Source of the DNA: Theropithecus gelada
Lineage: Eukaryota; Chordata; Mammalia; Primates; Cercopithecidae
Assembly: GCF_003255815.1 (NCBI RefSeq)
Contig: NC_037670.1
Location: forward strand, 64,291,376-64,355,375
Direction: 5' to 3'
Length of the DNA stretch: 64,000 bases
Below the pieces are notes generated by a model, which was not told the origin of the DNA, did not search any database, and saw only the letters and a program-made list of their open reading frames with translations. The position numbers were made by a program, and so were the translations under genes. Shown one piece after another: positions 1 to 11,067 of the stretch. Numbering within the stretch: the first letter of the stretch is position 1; the number at the start of each line of letters is the position of its first letter.

Positions 1-180
1 GTCACATAAAACTCTAAAAAATGTGTATGGTAATAAGGAATGTACTTAGTCCAGTGCCTCCTACTTCGCTTAAATATGGTACCACTTTTGTGTGTAAAAG
101 TATCTATCCCAATTCATCAAAAAATAATTTTTTAAAGGCAATAAACTGAATACCTAGTTGGAAATAATATGTTAAACTTG

Positions 181-457
181 CCTGCAATCCCAGCACTTTG
201 GGAGGTCGAGGTGGGCAGATCATGAGGTCAAGAGTTTGAGACCAGCCTGGCCAAGGTGGTGAAACCCCTTCGCTACTAAAAATTAACCAGGCATGGTGGT
301 GGGTGCCTGTAATCCCAGCTACTTGGGAGGTTGAGGTGGGAGAATCGCTTGAACCCAGGAGGCGGAGGTTACGGTGAGCGGAGATTGCACCAATGCACTT
401 GAGCCTGGGTAACAGAGCGAGACTCTGTCTCAAAAACAAACAAACAAACAAAAAACA
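181..457 (+). mobile_element. Alu SINE (AluS-like), 5' end missing
   Basis: The sequence begins inside the left monomer at 'cctgcaatcccagcactttg' and runs through both Alu monomers to an A-rich tail made of (CAAA) units. The first ~25 bases, including the start of the Pol III promoter, are absent. Several CpG-decay changes fit an S-age copy. The 119-aa frame on the opposite strand is only antisense Alu. Confidence 0.95.
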
Positions 458-769
458 ATACATTAAACTAGTATGTGCCCCGTTGAATGGCGCTTCTGAA
501 ATTTAATCAGGGATATGGAATTTATTCAAGAAAATGTAGATCTGAAAATCTCAAACAGATCCAGATACACATTGATTTTTCTGCTAACATTGGTAAGTGA
601 CATCAAATCCTTTGTGATACAAGGAAGCTTTAAAATCATAAATAAGCCATTACATATGTATTTCTCTCTCCTTGTAGGATGAAGGAGTACATAGAGGCCA
701 TATTAATTTCCAGAAGCTCAAATAATGACCCTCAACCTTTTCCTGGCAAAAATTCTCTTCTTGATTAAA
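458..769. other. no recognised feature
   Basis: AT-rich sequence between an Alu and an LTR-like segment. I see no repeat family, coding signal or RNA gene here. Confidence 0.5.
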
Positions 770-1185
770 CTTTAGTCAGGCTCTGCTGAGCCCTCTTCTA
801 AATTAGGCCTTGACCTTGGCCCCTGTCCTACTTTTAGCCTTCCTAGTCCAGTTTTAGCAAGAATCCTGCTAAGTCAGTTTAGCAAGGATCTCCCCATCCT
901 TGATATCTAATCAAATTTGTCATCCCTCACCTTTGATGTACAAATTCTTGAACTGCCTCGAGCAAGAATCCTGTCATGTTGGTTTAGCAAGAATCCCCAT
1001 ACCCTTGATGTCTCCTCCTAGTAATTTTCCACCCATGAACTCCTTCTCTTTGTTGGCTATCAACCCCCACTTGTCCTTGCTGTATTTGAGTTGAGCCTAA
1101 TCTCTCTCCCGTATTCTGATGGTCTTGAATAAAGCCTTCTTATCTTTCTAATAAGTTTCAGAATAATTGTTTTATTTAACAGAGT
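770..1185 (+). mobile_element. probable solitary ERV LTR, 3' portion
   Basis: C/T-rich sequence with internal near-repeats ('gcaagaatcctg', 'tttagcaag') leads to a polyadenylation signal AATAAA near 1128, then a short T-rich U5-like end. This layout fits the R/U5 end of a class I endogenous retrovirus LTR. The family was not determined, and no viral coding sequence adjoins it. Confidence 0.5.
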
Positions 1186-1449
1186 TCAAATAATTGCCCC
1201 AACTTCTTCCAGTATATGTAATGATTGTCATTCTGTTGTTGACCCTCAGCACAATCTTCTATATCCTGCTTTGTGATGCTGGGGCTGGAACACCACAAGC
1301 CGCATTTTTGCTCCCCAGTTCACTTCTGTTATGTTACACTAAGAGAGGACATTCGAAGGAACTGCAAGTCTGGAGAAGTGACAGGAGTGCTTTGTCCCCT
1401 TTAATTCCCATTGTAGCACAATACTAACACATCCATCTTCACCCCTTTG

Positions 1450-1770
1450 GCTGTAGTTCCTTTAGGAAGGTCAGGGTCACAGCTTGTCAGCACCTTCTCT
1501 GGACCCAGAGACTGCAGCACGCAGTCCTCTCTACTTAAGAGGACTGAGTTTCTCTCTGTGGTGTAACAAAACCTCCACACTTCTTTTTTCCCTTTGTCCC
1601 CTTAGCTTTAGAGGTAAGCATAGCTTCCTTTAGCTGCTATCTCCCTGACAACTTAGCGTCCACTCTTTATCTATTCAGTAATTAGCATCTTTATACCGAG
1701 TTAGCAGTTCTTAATAATAAATTATTTTTGTTTAAATAACTGAAAGGGTTTCCATCTTCTGACTGATACA
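1450..1770 (+). mobile_element. possible old LTR fragment ending at 1770
   Basis: The segment contains 'ccctttgtccccttagcttta' and ends with 'cttctgactgataca', the kind of terminus (…CTRATACA) found on mammalian MaLR-type LTRs. It is too diverged to name. The 1186-1449 part has no clear assignment. Confidence 0.35.
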
Positions 1771-2104
1771 CCAGTATATTGATAAACATTAAAATATATA
1801 AAATGATTAAGCTTCTATATAATTAAAAGACTGTTTCTAAAAGAGACAAAAGATAGCTGAATCAGCTTACGTGTTATAGAAGGTCAAGACCTCGGGAGGT
1901 AAAGTTCACAAGGAAATATGTCACCTACTACAATAAACCAATACATTGATAAACATTAAAATATATAAAATGATTAAGCTTCTATATAATTAAAAGACTG
2001 TTTCTAAAAGAGACAAAAGATAGCTGAATCAGCTTACGTGTCATAGAAGGTCAAGACCTCGGGAGGTAAAGGTCACAAGGAAATATGTCACCTACTACAA
2101 AAAT
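1771..2104. repeat. 167-bp tandem duplication, two copies
   Basis: Two head-to-tail copies with a period of 167 bp: 'attgataaacattaaaatat' starts at 1778 and again at 1945, 'gcttctatat' at 1811 and 1978. Over about 160 aligned bases I see only two substitutions (gttata/gtcata and aagttc/aaggtc). The duplication is therefore recent. It contains no frame of note. Confidence 0.95.
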
Positions 2105-2285
2105 ACTACCACTAACAATAATAGTAACAACCTCAGTCAGTAGAAAACAGAAACATCAAATCTAAATACTTCCTGTTTAAACTCAGGAGCGTCAAAATTA
2201 GGTAACATTTTTTATCTATTACATAAACCAATTTCTGATAATTAAGATTGACAATGCTGCAATAACACACATATTCTAACATACA

Positions 2286-2900
2286 GATTGTGGCTATAAA
2301 TTGGTACATCTCACTTAGAAAAGCAATTTGGCACAGATTTCAAGAGTTGAAAAGGTGTTCAAACTCAATACTCTCATTCCTGAGAATCTATTATGAGATA
2401 ATTTTGCAAACAAAAATAAAAGCTGAAAACGCCAATAGAAATAAAAATAATCATTATAGCACTGTCTGCTTATGAAGAATTGGAAACAAGGCAAAGGTGC
2501 AACGATAGGATACTATTTAATGAATCAAACAGAATAGTGGTTGATTGGTCTGGTAAAATGTTGTACAGCACTAATGATATTAAAGACCATGTATTCACAT
2601 GAGAAAATATTTATAAGTTAGAATAAAAATGCCAAACGGGAATGAAAAATGGTAGCCATGCTGTGGTTAAAAATACATAAAACTTATACATGCATGTAGA
2701 AAAAGTCATCGGTGAGAATACGAAAACAGAAGAGAGAAGCAAGATAATTCTGGAGTGAATCTGAAATCTGAATTTTAAAACAAAACCAGTGACATAAGAG
2801 AATTACAAAATGAGTAGTTTATCTTAAGAACCTGTATCATACGAATTGTTTTAATGTTAATGCAATAGATAAAAATGTAAACCTTTATTATGAAATTGAA
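2286..2900 (+). mobile_element. old L1 (L1M-type) 3' fragment
   Basis: Phrases such as 'gaaaagcaatttggca', 'attcctgagaatctatt' and 'gaagaattggaaacaa' match the C-terminal ORF2 region of ancient mammalian L1s. Many indels and stops are present and no reading frame survives. The subfamily was not determined. Confidence 0.6.
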
Positions 2901-4050
2901 AGTTTCATTTTTCTCCAAGTGACTTTGCAAATGCTCTTTTTTTACAACTAATACAATTTGAGTTCAGATAGATGACCAAAAAACACTGAGAGTTAGCCTG
3001 TGATATTATAGAAAATATTTGCAGAAGACAGAATTTCTGTTGTTGGAAAGGGGAAAGAAAATACTAAAGTTGGGAATTAAGTGGCAGCTCTCAGCAAATA
3101 TAGTCATTGAGAAATTTAGTCCTGACTATTCCTCAAACATAGTAAGATTTCAAACAATACACATCACTGAAATATTAGTTCGCTGTCAATTTTATGTAAC
3201 ATCTTGTGCAGCATTTTATTCAACAGTCCCAATGGTGAATTTAGAAATGATTGATACTTTGAAAACACTGACTAAAAGTAAAAAAAGTTTAGTCATCAAA
3301 TAATGAACACTGCTTTGTGCTGGTGATTAGGAAAGCAAGGGGCCTGAATCCTAAAGGGAAATACGGTATAAATACATAAAAGAGCCACAGAAATTCTTCT
3401 TTCTGCATTCTGTTGATATCTCGACACTGCTGTGCTTTGGATATGATTTTTACCTGTGTTCATATGAACTTTAACTGTAAAATTAATAGATCTCTAATAG
3501 AGTTCTTGCAATACTAGATTCTTTTTCAAATTGTGTCTAAGCCTAGTGTAGTTCACCGATTCTTAATTAAGTGGCAATGTCTGGCACAATTCACCAGATA
3601 AATTCATATTAATATGAAAGATGACATCATGATGTTGCTTATCTGATCCTTTTAGCTAAGAAGTGGGAAAGGAAAGAAAACAGACCTCGCACACAATAAA
3701 CGTAGTTGGGCATTGAAGGTTCTCTTAAAATGTAATCAGTTATGTCTCAAAGAAGCAGTGGAGTGTAGTGGTTGTACTAGATTGTATTTTTGTTCAAATG
3801 AGTCGCTTCCTCTCTGTGGGGAAGGATTTTACTTTCTGACTCGAAAACTTCAGGTGTGGCCATCTGAAGTGCTGTGCTGAATGAGATGGTATGGGAAGTT
3901 AGGGAAGCCACTCCTGAGAAGAGCCTCTAGGAGACAGTAAGGTGTTCAGCCATGTCTTTCATTTCATCTTTTCAGACCAGCAGTGTCCTGAATCAGTTAG
4001 GTCCTAAATGAACTGACACGAGGAGAGCTGCAGCTAAGCACAGTGAATGG
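2901..4050. other. no recognised feature
   Basis: AT-rich sequence. A 94-aa open frame at 3019-3303 has no domain, Kozak context or splice signals that I can recognise and looks random. Part of 3780-4050 resembles an old LTR-like repeat but could not be assigned. Confidence 0.4.
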
Positions 4051-4059
4051 TCGTGCAAC

Positions 4060-4400
4060 AGAACGTTCACTGCGGAAGTGAACACTGGAAACAATCTTAG
4101 CACTCCTAGAATATGTAAGTAAATTGTGATATGTTACCCCTTAAAACGATTTTAAGAAAGACTTGAAAACACATTTGTGAAGTATTACGTAACAAAAGTG
4201 CAATAAAAATTTAATAATATAAAACTACTATTAAACTATTATTATGTAGTATGTAGTATGTGAGTAATTGTTATAATTATGTAAAATAATCACACAGATA
4301 TGGCTTGGAAAGAAATCTAATAATAGAGGAACTATGGCACATTTTACTTTTTTACAATTTCTTAAATGAATAAAGAAAATGTCACAGACTGAAGCATAGG
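4060..4400 (+). mobile_element. possible old L1M 3' fragment
   Basis: 'gatatgttaccccttaaaacgattttaag', 'aaaacacatttgtgaagtatta' and 'gatatggcttggaaagaaat' resemble the 3' end of old L1 elements. The copy is degraded, so the assignment is tentative. Confidence 0.4.
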
Positions 4401-4449
4401 CAATAAAATATCTTATGACAGATGATTGATTTCAGCTATCAACAGGCAC

Positions 4450-5270
4450 ATACACACACACCATATGTAAAGGTATTTTTTATATTTCTGGATGTTTAGC
4501 TAGTAAAGAAAAAAACTCCATTGTCTTCTACACCTACTTTGCTAAAAAGGGCACTTGGAAAGAGACCATATTAAAATTCGTTTAGAAGTGTCAGAGCTGC
4601 AGCAGTGAAGACAATATCTTACCAGAACTATAAATCAAAGCGATGCACCATCCCTGCCTTCCACCAAATGCACTAGAAGAACAAAACTGCCCTGTGTATT
4701 AGAATGAGAGGAAAAAGATACCCACAGAGTCCTCCTCAGACTGGGGTGCTAGCAGAAGAAAAAGTCCTTCTTGATGCTATTTTTTTAACGTGCATTCGAA
4801 TAGAGCCCACGTTCCTATGTCACACCTCCACAGGTCAGACCCCTCAAATATTTTCAGCAGATCTTTGTCTTGGAATCATAATATTTTACTTATGTGAAAC
4901 AGATTCTATTATAACCATTTAAAACAAAGCCAGAGTTCGTCATGGAGTGTATCTGAATGATTTGCATTTCTAAACTACATATGCATTTTAATGCACTTAA
5001 ATAAGAAAATAATCTCTGCACCACTTTCTTAGTTTGACATAATGCATGACAAAGAGTTACTGCATTTAAAAGAGTGCATAATAAATCATGCAGCTAAATG
5101 ACAACATTTTTTATGTACTATGAGATCAATTCACTTGAAAACCACTTTTTGTTTAGCATTTAAAAGAACAGAAAGCAAATATCCCCACATCACACTACAT
5201 CTCCTTTATGAGGCCACATACAAAATTCTCATGTCTTCATTTCAGGAAAGCAATGCTTCCAGACATTTAG
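4450..5270. other. no recognised feature
   Basis: AT-rich. Open frames at 4704-4922 and 5120-5329 (72 and 69 aa) show no recognisable motif and are within chance expectation. I see nothing else here. Confidence 0.5.
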
Positions 5271-5282
5271 TTACAGTAACAC

Positions 5283-5835
5283 CCCTGTGCCCCCATATCC
5301 ACAGTTTCACTTTCTGCAGTATCAGTTAGTTACTCATGGTCAACTACAGTTTGAAAATACTAAATGGAAAATTCCAGAAATAATCAACTAATACATTTTA
5401 AATTGCACACTGTTCTGTGTCCAATGATGAAATCTTGCTCCATGCCACTTTGTCTGTCCTGGGACTTGAACTGCACCTCTGCCCAGAGGATCCATGCTGT
5501 TTACACTGCCGTCTGTTAGTCACCTAGCAGTTATCTAGTCATCAAATGCAGTGTCATGGTAATGAGAGTTGTTTGTGTCCAAGTCACTTTTATTGTACTT
5601 AATAATGGCCCCCAAATGCAAGAGTAGTGATGTTAGCATATTGTTATAATTCCTGTATTTTATTATTAGTTACTGGTAATCTCTTACTATATCTACTTTA
5701 TAAATTAAACTTTACCATTGATAAGTATTTATAGGAAAAAATAGTATTTATTGACTTTGATACTATCTGTGGTTTCAGGCATCTACTGTGGGCCTTGACA
5801 ATATTTCCTATGGATATGCGGGGACTTCCATAGTT
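5283..5835. mobile_element. TcMar-Tigger-type DNA transposon, non-autonomous
   Basis: It begins 'cccccatatccacagtttcac', contains 'aaatggaaaattccagaaat', and ends 'tctgtggtttcaggcatctac…tatggatatgcggggacttc'. This is the decayed arrangement of Tigger-family terminal and subterminal sequence, with CpG positions changed to TG/CA. There is no transposase coding sequence. The subfamily was not determined. Confidence 0.7.
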
Positions 5836-6100
5836 TGCGCATGTAGTTACAAGACTCCACTAATTACCAATAATTTCCCATTGATGTTGTCTATTAGTGT
5901 CTTAGAAATGGATTCATACCCAACTTCTAGATATCTTACACGACTCTATGCTAGGCATTTCATATGTCATCATGAGCTTGCTGATAGTTTTTATTTTTAT
6001 TTTATGTCAGTCTGGACATTTCCTACTTTTACCTTGATTCTGTTATTGTCTACTTATTTATTTTAGTGGCCTCAAGTTAAAGTGAAGGGACAAATGAACT

Positions 6101-6475
6101 AAAATATTTTTTAACATTTCAATAAATAGCAACCTAGATATGATTTCTGTACTCCATGACCTGACCTGGCTTTCTGCACTTGGCCGGGATCAGATCCAAA
6201 CTCCTCCCGAGTAAGTTCTAGATAGAGCAGCATGGAAATGGGAGGGGCCCCATCACCTTTTGGAGGAAACAGAAAGCCATGGGGCTTCCTGCCCAGCATG
6301 TCAGGGGCAAAACTAAACTTTCCTGGTTCCAATCCCAGTATAACCAATTTGGTTACCTGCTCTTGTTCCCAAATCTATTATTGTTGTGAAGGCTCAAGCA
6401 ATTAACTGTTTCCTTTCTTAGCCAGTAAAGCCTTCTTTCAGAGAAAGTATTATTTGTTGGCATTTTACTAGGATG
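6101..6475 (+). mobile_element. probable ERV LTR, family unknown
   Basis: The segment is moderately GC-rich compared with its flanks. It contains 'ctgacctggctttctgcact', 'gatagagcagcatggaaatg' and an AGTAAAG polyadenylation-like signal near 6424, followed by a short T-rich end. This is consistent with an LTR, but no family name can be given. Confidence 0.4.
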
Positions 6476-6659
6476 ATTCTTCTAATTAAGATCTAATTAG
6501 TTAACAACGGAGTTTTCTGGAATCGACAAAGCAAACTGTGGAGTCATAGAAACACGAGCCACAAGTGTTGCCACCCCCTGCCTCACTAACCTTTGGCCTG
6601 TGCCCTTTGGCCCTGTGTTGGCCTCCCCTGGGCTTGGCTCTGGGCTGACTGTGGGCCAG

Positions 6660-7260
6660 CTGTCTGCTGCTCACCAGATTTTATGCTTGTCTTGAGTCCA
6701 GAAATTTGGCTTTTGATGGCATAAAGCTGGGTCTCCAACATGTAGATATAATTATCTTTTATCATATCCTTAAAGAAGAACAAAAGCTGGAAGGCCTTGC
6801 CAAGTTTTACTGGAAAACTAAACAGGTTTGGCCTGTGGGAAGTGTATCTTTTGCTTTTCTCTCATTCTTGGCCAGACTCCCAGACAAAAACAACAGGAGT
6901 ACATGGCATGAGTGAAGTATGGCAACATGACACCTGCCACTTCCCACTCTGCCCTGCTTCTCAGGTGAAGGCCTGGGTCACCTAGTGAGGATAAGACCTC
7001 ACTTTTCCAGACCACTTGCCCTTGGCCAAAATATAGGATAATCTGCTTCCTAATATCCAAATTATAGCAATACTAACCCCTTATTTAACAAATTACCATA
7101 AATTCTATCTGTTCCCTGGGCCTCCACCTGAAATATTTCTGAGAATTACTTCCAACGTGACATTTCCCCAGTTATGGCTCAGAGCTCACAGTTTGCGAGT
7201 TAGTTATTACCGGTTCAGACCCAGACAAATGCAAAACTTCAGACAAATCATTTAGTATAT
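6660..7260. repeat. unclassified ~600-bp interspersed repeat, copy 1
   Basis: This segment aligns by eye with 16685-17285 in the same orientation. Shared strings include 'ggcctgtgggcagtatatcttttgc' (with gaagtgt here), 'gcttctcaggtgaaggcctggg', 'taaattctatctgttccctgg' and 'gacaa(a/g)tgcaaaact'. Minus-strand open frames (6586-6783 and 6818-7060) also align at protein level with a frame in copy 2. It could be an old ERV internal or LTR segment. Confidence 0.7.
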
Positions 7261-7292
7261 TTAACAGCAATTTTTGAGACTCATTTTACATG

Positions 7293-7629
7293 TGTGTTTT
7301 AGTCCATTTTCAGGCTGTTGATAAAGACGTACCCAAGACTGGGCAATTTACAAAAGAAAGAGGCTTATTGGACTTATAGTTCCACATGACTGGGGAGGCC
7401 TCACAATGATGGTGGAAGGTGAAAGGCATGTCTCACATGGCAGCAGACAAGAGAAGAGAGCTTGTGCAGGGACATTCCCATTTTTAAAACCATCAGATCT
7501 TATTCACTATCATGAGAACAGCATGGGAAAGACCTGTCCCCATGATTCAATTACCTCCCACCAGGTTCTTCCCACAACACTTGGGAATTCAAGATGAGAT
7601 TTGGGTGGGGACACAGCCAAACCATATCA
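7293..7629 (-). mobile_element. MST-type MaLR solitary LTR
   Basis: On the minus strand it starts TGATATGGTTTGGCTGTG, runs through 'cccacccaaatctcatcttg' and ends in a (…GGACTAAAACACA)-like terminus, the hallmark of THE1/MST LTRs. About 337 bp, which fits a complete solo LTR. No internal sequence adjoins it. Confidence 0.9.
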
Positions 7630-8185
7630 GTGGGATAAATCTAATTATAAATAATTAAGATTTGTCTTATATACTTTTGTTTTTTCTAAAATTATGTTTC
7701 TTATGCTTTATTTTTATTCTATCTTTTTAAGAGTGTTGATCCACCTACATTTAGGGAAAAAATTAAGGAAAAATGTGCTTTACCATAGATGAGAAACCCA
7801 CGGGCCCTAGGCTGATTATGTATTATCCTTCAGATGGAGCTCTTCCTCCCCTGTTCTCTGCAGGGATTGAACTTTTTTGATGCCTCGAGGCCAGACATCA
7901 AACAGTGACTCCTACCTGTCCTGTCCACCAGCTTCTCTTTCCTGGAGCTCATCAGGTGACTCTTTACTGTGATTGCCCCCTTTCCAGTTTCTATACTTTA
8001 ACACTAGAGGCTTCTTGTCACCTATGTATTTAAACTTACACTTGTGAAAACAATCCGTGAGGAAGACAACCAACAGCATTGTCTCAGGCACTTATTTTCC
8101 ATCTAATCAAATATTCCTGTGAGCACATAATACAGTTATGTGGCATTTTAAATCTTTCTAGGCTAAGATATCATTTTTTTACAAT
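7630..8185. other. no recognised feature
   Basis: Mixed AT-rich sequence without a recognisable repeat, gene or RNA. Confidence 0.45.
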
Positions 8186-8189
8186 ACGT

Positions 8190-8368
8190 TATCTCAATAA
8201 AACTCTGTGACATGGATGTTATTTTTATCTCAGATGTAAAAAGGGAATCAGCATCAAAAGGTATTCAGTAATCTATTCAGATACTGTAAATTATCAAAGC
8301 CAAGATTTGAATCCATGATCATGAATGTCAAAGTCCATGCTCTTTCTAAAGCCCCAGGATGCCTTTTA
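8190..8368 (-). mobile_element. MIR SINE, diverged
   Basis: It reads as reverse-complement MIR: 'acaatacgttatctcaataaaactctgtgac', 'ttatctcagatgtaaaaagg', then 'caagatttgaatccatgatc' and 'aaagtccatgctctttc'. This is the tRNA-derived head in antisense. Confidence 0.7.
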
Positions 8369-8370
8369 TA

Positions 8371-8690
8371 CATTAATCCATGCATACCATCGCCCACTAG
8401 ATGTATGCATTTGGATATGGAATGATCAGCATTTTAAACTCAGCGTGTGCAGGACAGCATTCTTTAATTCTTCCCCGAACCCCCGCTGCACACTCTGGCT
8501 CTCCTCTTTCTTCCCCAGCTTGGCAAATGGCACCACTGAATTTCATTTGCTCAAGCCCAAATTTTGGAGCTAAGCTCACTTTCTCTCTTTTTCAGATCCC
8601 CCACCAGCAATATATCAGCAAATACCTGTGTTCCTAATCCCTGAATCTCTTGAAGAATATACCCTTTTCTCTGCATGTCTCTGTAACTAG
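8371..8690. other. no recognised feature
   Basis: Several overlapping short frames on both strands (8325-8573, 8397-8579, 8401-8637) lie here. None has a recognisable domain. I cannot assign the sequence to a repeat. Confidence 0.4.
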
Positions 8691-8760
8691 ATTAGTCAGA
8701 GTTCTCCAGAGAAGTAGAATCAGTAAGAGATATCTATGTATCTAAGATATAGATATAGAT

Positions 8761-8811
8761 ACACATACACACATGCATGCACACACACACACAGACACAC
8801 ACACACACAAA
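8761..8811. repeat. (CA)n microsatellite, imperfect
   Basis: Dinucleotide CA tract with interruptions (acatgcatgc, cagaca). It sits at the same place in the LTR-like repeat as the CA/GT tracts at 15811, 34192 and 36525, so it probably arose from that element's own AT/CA-rich stretch. Confidence 0.95.
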
Positions 8812-9053
8812 GACACAGAGAGAACAATTTTAAAAGACCGTGGGACTGGCAAGTCCAAAATCTGCAGGATAGGCCAGCAGGTTGGAGACTCAGGGAAGAG
8901 TTGCAGTTAGAGCCTGAAGGCAGTCTCCTGATAGAATTCTTTCTCCTTCAGAGAAGGCAGTCTTTCTCTCTTAGGAAATTCAATTGATTGAGTAAGTCCT
9001 GCTCACATTATGAAGGGCAATCTGTTTTACTCCAAGTCTACTGATTTAAATGT

Positions 9054-9298
9054 TAACCGCACAGGAGTTTGACACAAGCCTGGCAGCATAGCAAGACCCT
9101 GTCTCTATAAAAAAAATAAATAAGTAGCCAGGCATGGTGGCATGCTTCTTTAGTCCTAGCTACTTGGAAGGCTGAGGGAGGAGGATCACTTGAGGCCAGG
9201 AGTTGGAGGCTGCAGTGAACTGTGATCACACCAGCACACTCCAACCTAGGCAACAGAGTGAGATATTGTCTCTCAAAAAATAAAAATAAAAACAAGTT
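9054..9298 (+). mobile_element. AluJ, 5' truncated, nested
   Basis: Starts near 'aggagtttgacacaagcctg' and ends in 'caaaaaataaaaataaaaac'. Heavily diverged with J-type features ('gaggatcacttgaggccagg'). It interrupts the LTR-like element: 'aatgttaa' lies on its left and 'gttaagttcatctaaaaa' on its right, the repeated gttaa being consistent with a short target duplication. Confidence 0.85.
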
Positions 9299-9459
9299 AA
9301 GTTCATCTAAAAACATACCTTCACAGACACATCTAGACAGATGTTTGACCAAATAGCTTGGTGAATGGTCCAGCCAAGTGGACACATAAAATTAAAATTA
9401 ACCATCACATCATACTAGCCCAAATAACCCTGACCACTTCCCCAGGCCACTGCTGCACC

Positions 9460-9925
9460 CCTCTACTTATAATCCTCCTATAAAATCTTCTCCTCACAGC
9501 ACAGAGAACTTTTAAAAAGGTAAGTAACATCCTAGATTTTAAAATTTCATGAGCTTCCTATTGCTCTTAAAATCAAACTTGGACGTCTTCTCCTGGTTCT
9601 ACAAGACCCCCTGATCTGGGTGCATTCAGTCCCACTGGCCTTATCTTCCATCCCTTTCTAGCCACATTGCTTTTCTGTCTGTTGCTCTAACTGCTGCCTC
9701 CATGCTATTGTCTCTGTCTCCAGTTTCTTCACATGGCTACCTCTAATTGATCTTCTCAGTCCAAGCTCAATTGTCACCACCTCGGGGAACCTTTTTGTAG
9801 CCTCTTTATCTACTGATTTTTATGCTTGTTTGTCGGTTTGTTTTCTGGGTTCTTGTATTAGATGATAATTTCTATGTGGGCAGGTTTATGTTGATCTTTT
9901 TCATGAGCACGGGTAGATATCCTGT
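9460..9925 (+). mobile_element. L2 LINE 3' region
   Basis: The order of phrases follows the L2 3' UTR: 'cacagagaacttttaaaa', 'aaaatcaaacttgga', 'tctacaagaccccctgatctgg', 'gccttatcttccatcccttt', 'tctcagtccaagctcaattgtcacc', 'tagatgataatttctatgtgggcag', 'gttggataaatg'. It is strongly diverged and non-coding. Confidence 0.75.
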
Positions 9926-9929
9926 GCAC

Positions 9930-11050
9930 CCTTGTTGGATAAATGGAGCATGCATGTGGTCTCATATTTGTCATGGTGTTGTTAGGAATGGACCTAGATT
10001 CTCACTTGGCATTGAGAGTGGTAGGAAACAGTTAAATTTCATCTGCCTTCTGCCTGTAACTTTCTGCAGCAGTAGTTTTTTATATGTGCCTGACAGTGTT
10101 ACGGGAGGGGAGTCTGATGGCCAGGAGTGAATTAGGTACCAAATGGGTACTTGGAATGTAGAAACCTATCAGTCAAAGTATGCTGGAGGCTCCTCTTGAT
10201 TCTAGAAAATGAAAAGTTTATGAGCTTCATGTCTTAGAATCTTTAAAGACCTTAGGGTATTTTTTGAAGTATGGTTTTAAAAGAGCAGAGCCATTTTAAC
10301 TCACTGATTAAGTCAGAAATGTTGCAAACATAACCATGTTACCTGCACCCTCTGTATTGATTAAATCGTGAATTTAAACCTTATTTCAACAACTTAAACT
10401 CTACACTTTTAACTGCTGTTGCTTACTGAGAAAACTTTCCTTTGCCACAGGGTATAATGAACACTCTTGAGTTTTTAGGGGAAACGATACCACAAAATAG
10501 AAGAGCTAAATCAAAACAAGAGTTATTATGGCATAGAAGTTTAGCAGCTACTAAACAAAGAGCAGGAAGATTATGATATTTTAATGAAAAAAATAGATAA
10601 TTTTTTCTTTCACTTATGAAATAGTCTATCAAAGGACATCTATTCAATTTTCGCACCTGTACCACAAAGTACAATCGTTTGGCTAATGATTTTGACATGC
10701 TTCACTCTAAAAGTATTATAAATATATTATTAACATGATCCAAGCATGGAATTATGTGAAAATTAAAGATATTTTCAGGTTTTCAACATCTGACTTCTTT
10801 TTACAGAATTAATTATAGATCAGAAATAAATCTCAAACCTCAGGTTCCTAATTGGCAACTAAGTAAGCTGTGAAGATCAGACAGGTTTCTAAAGATAGAT
10901 ACATATGTATAGGTAGTGATAGGCTGTTTCTATAAGGCAAGGAAAAATATGGTTCAGAGGCAAAGTTAGATGGGTAGACCTGGAATGACTCAGGAAAAAG
11001 AATCATATTCACTTTGGGTTATTATGGGAAACAGTTGCCTGTGAGCCTCC
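9930..11050. other. no recognised feature
   Basis: Unassigned AT-rich sequence. Frames at 9822-10130 (102 aa, partly L2) and 10423-10698 minus (91 aa) show no domain. I see no coding evidence. Confidence 0.45.
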
Positions 11051-11067
11051 TAGAAAATGATTGATGG

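Larger units (their letters stand above)
8690..9411 (-). mobile_element. LTR-like interspersed repeat, split by Alu
   Basis: It starts 'attagtcagagttctccagagaagtagaatc' and ends 'ccaagtggacacataaaattaaaattaaccatcaca'. On the minus strand this is a TG…CTAATYA-type element whose other copies lie at 15345-15893, 33880-34255 and 36135-37055. An Alu (9054-9298) and a CA microsatellite (8761-8811) lie within it. The family name is uncertain. Confidence 0.75.

Noticed and set aside
1120..1140. AATAAA signal that might end a host transcript
   Set aside because: It sits in the expected place of an ERV LTR polyadenylation signal, and no exon precedes it.
8736..8987. Frame with Tyr/His/Thr repeats
   Set aside because: Translation of the CA/TA microsatellite in an LTR-like repeat.
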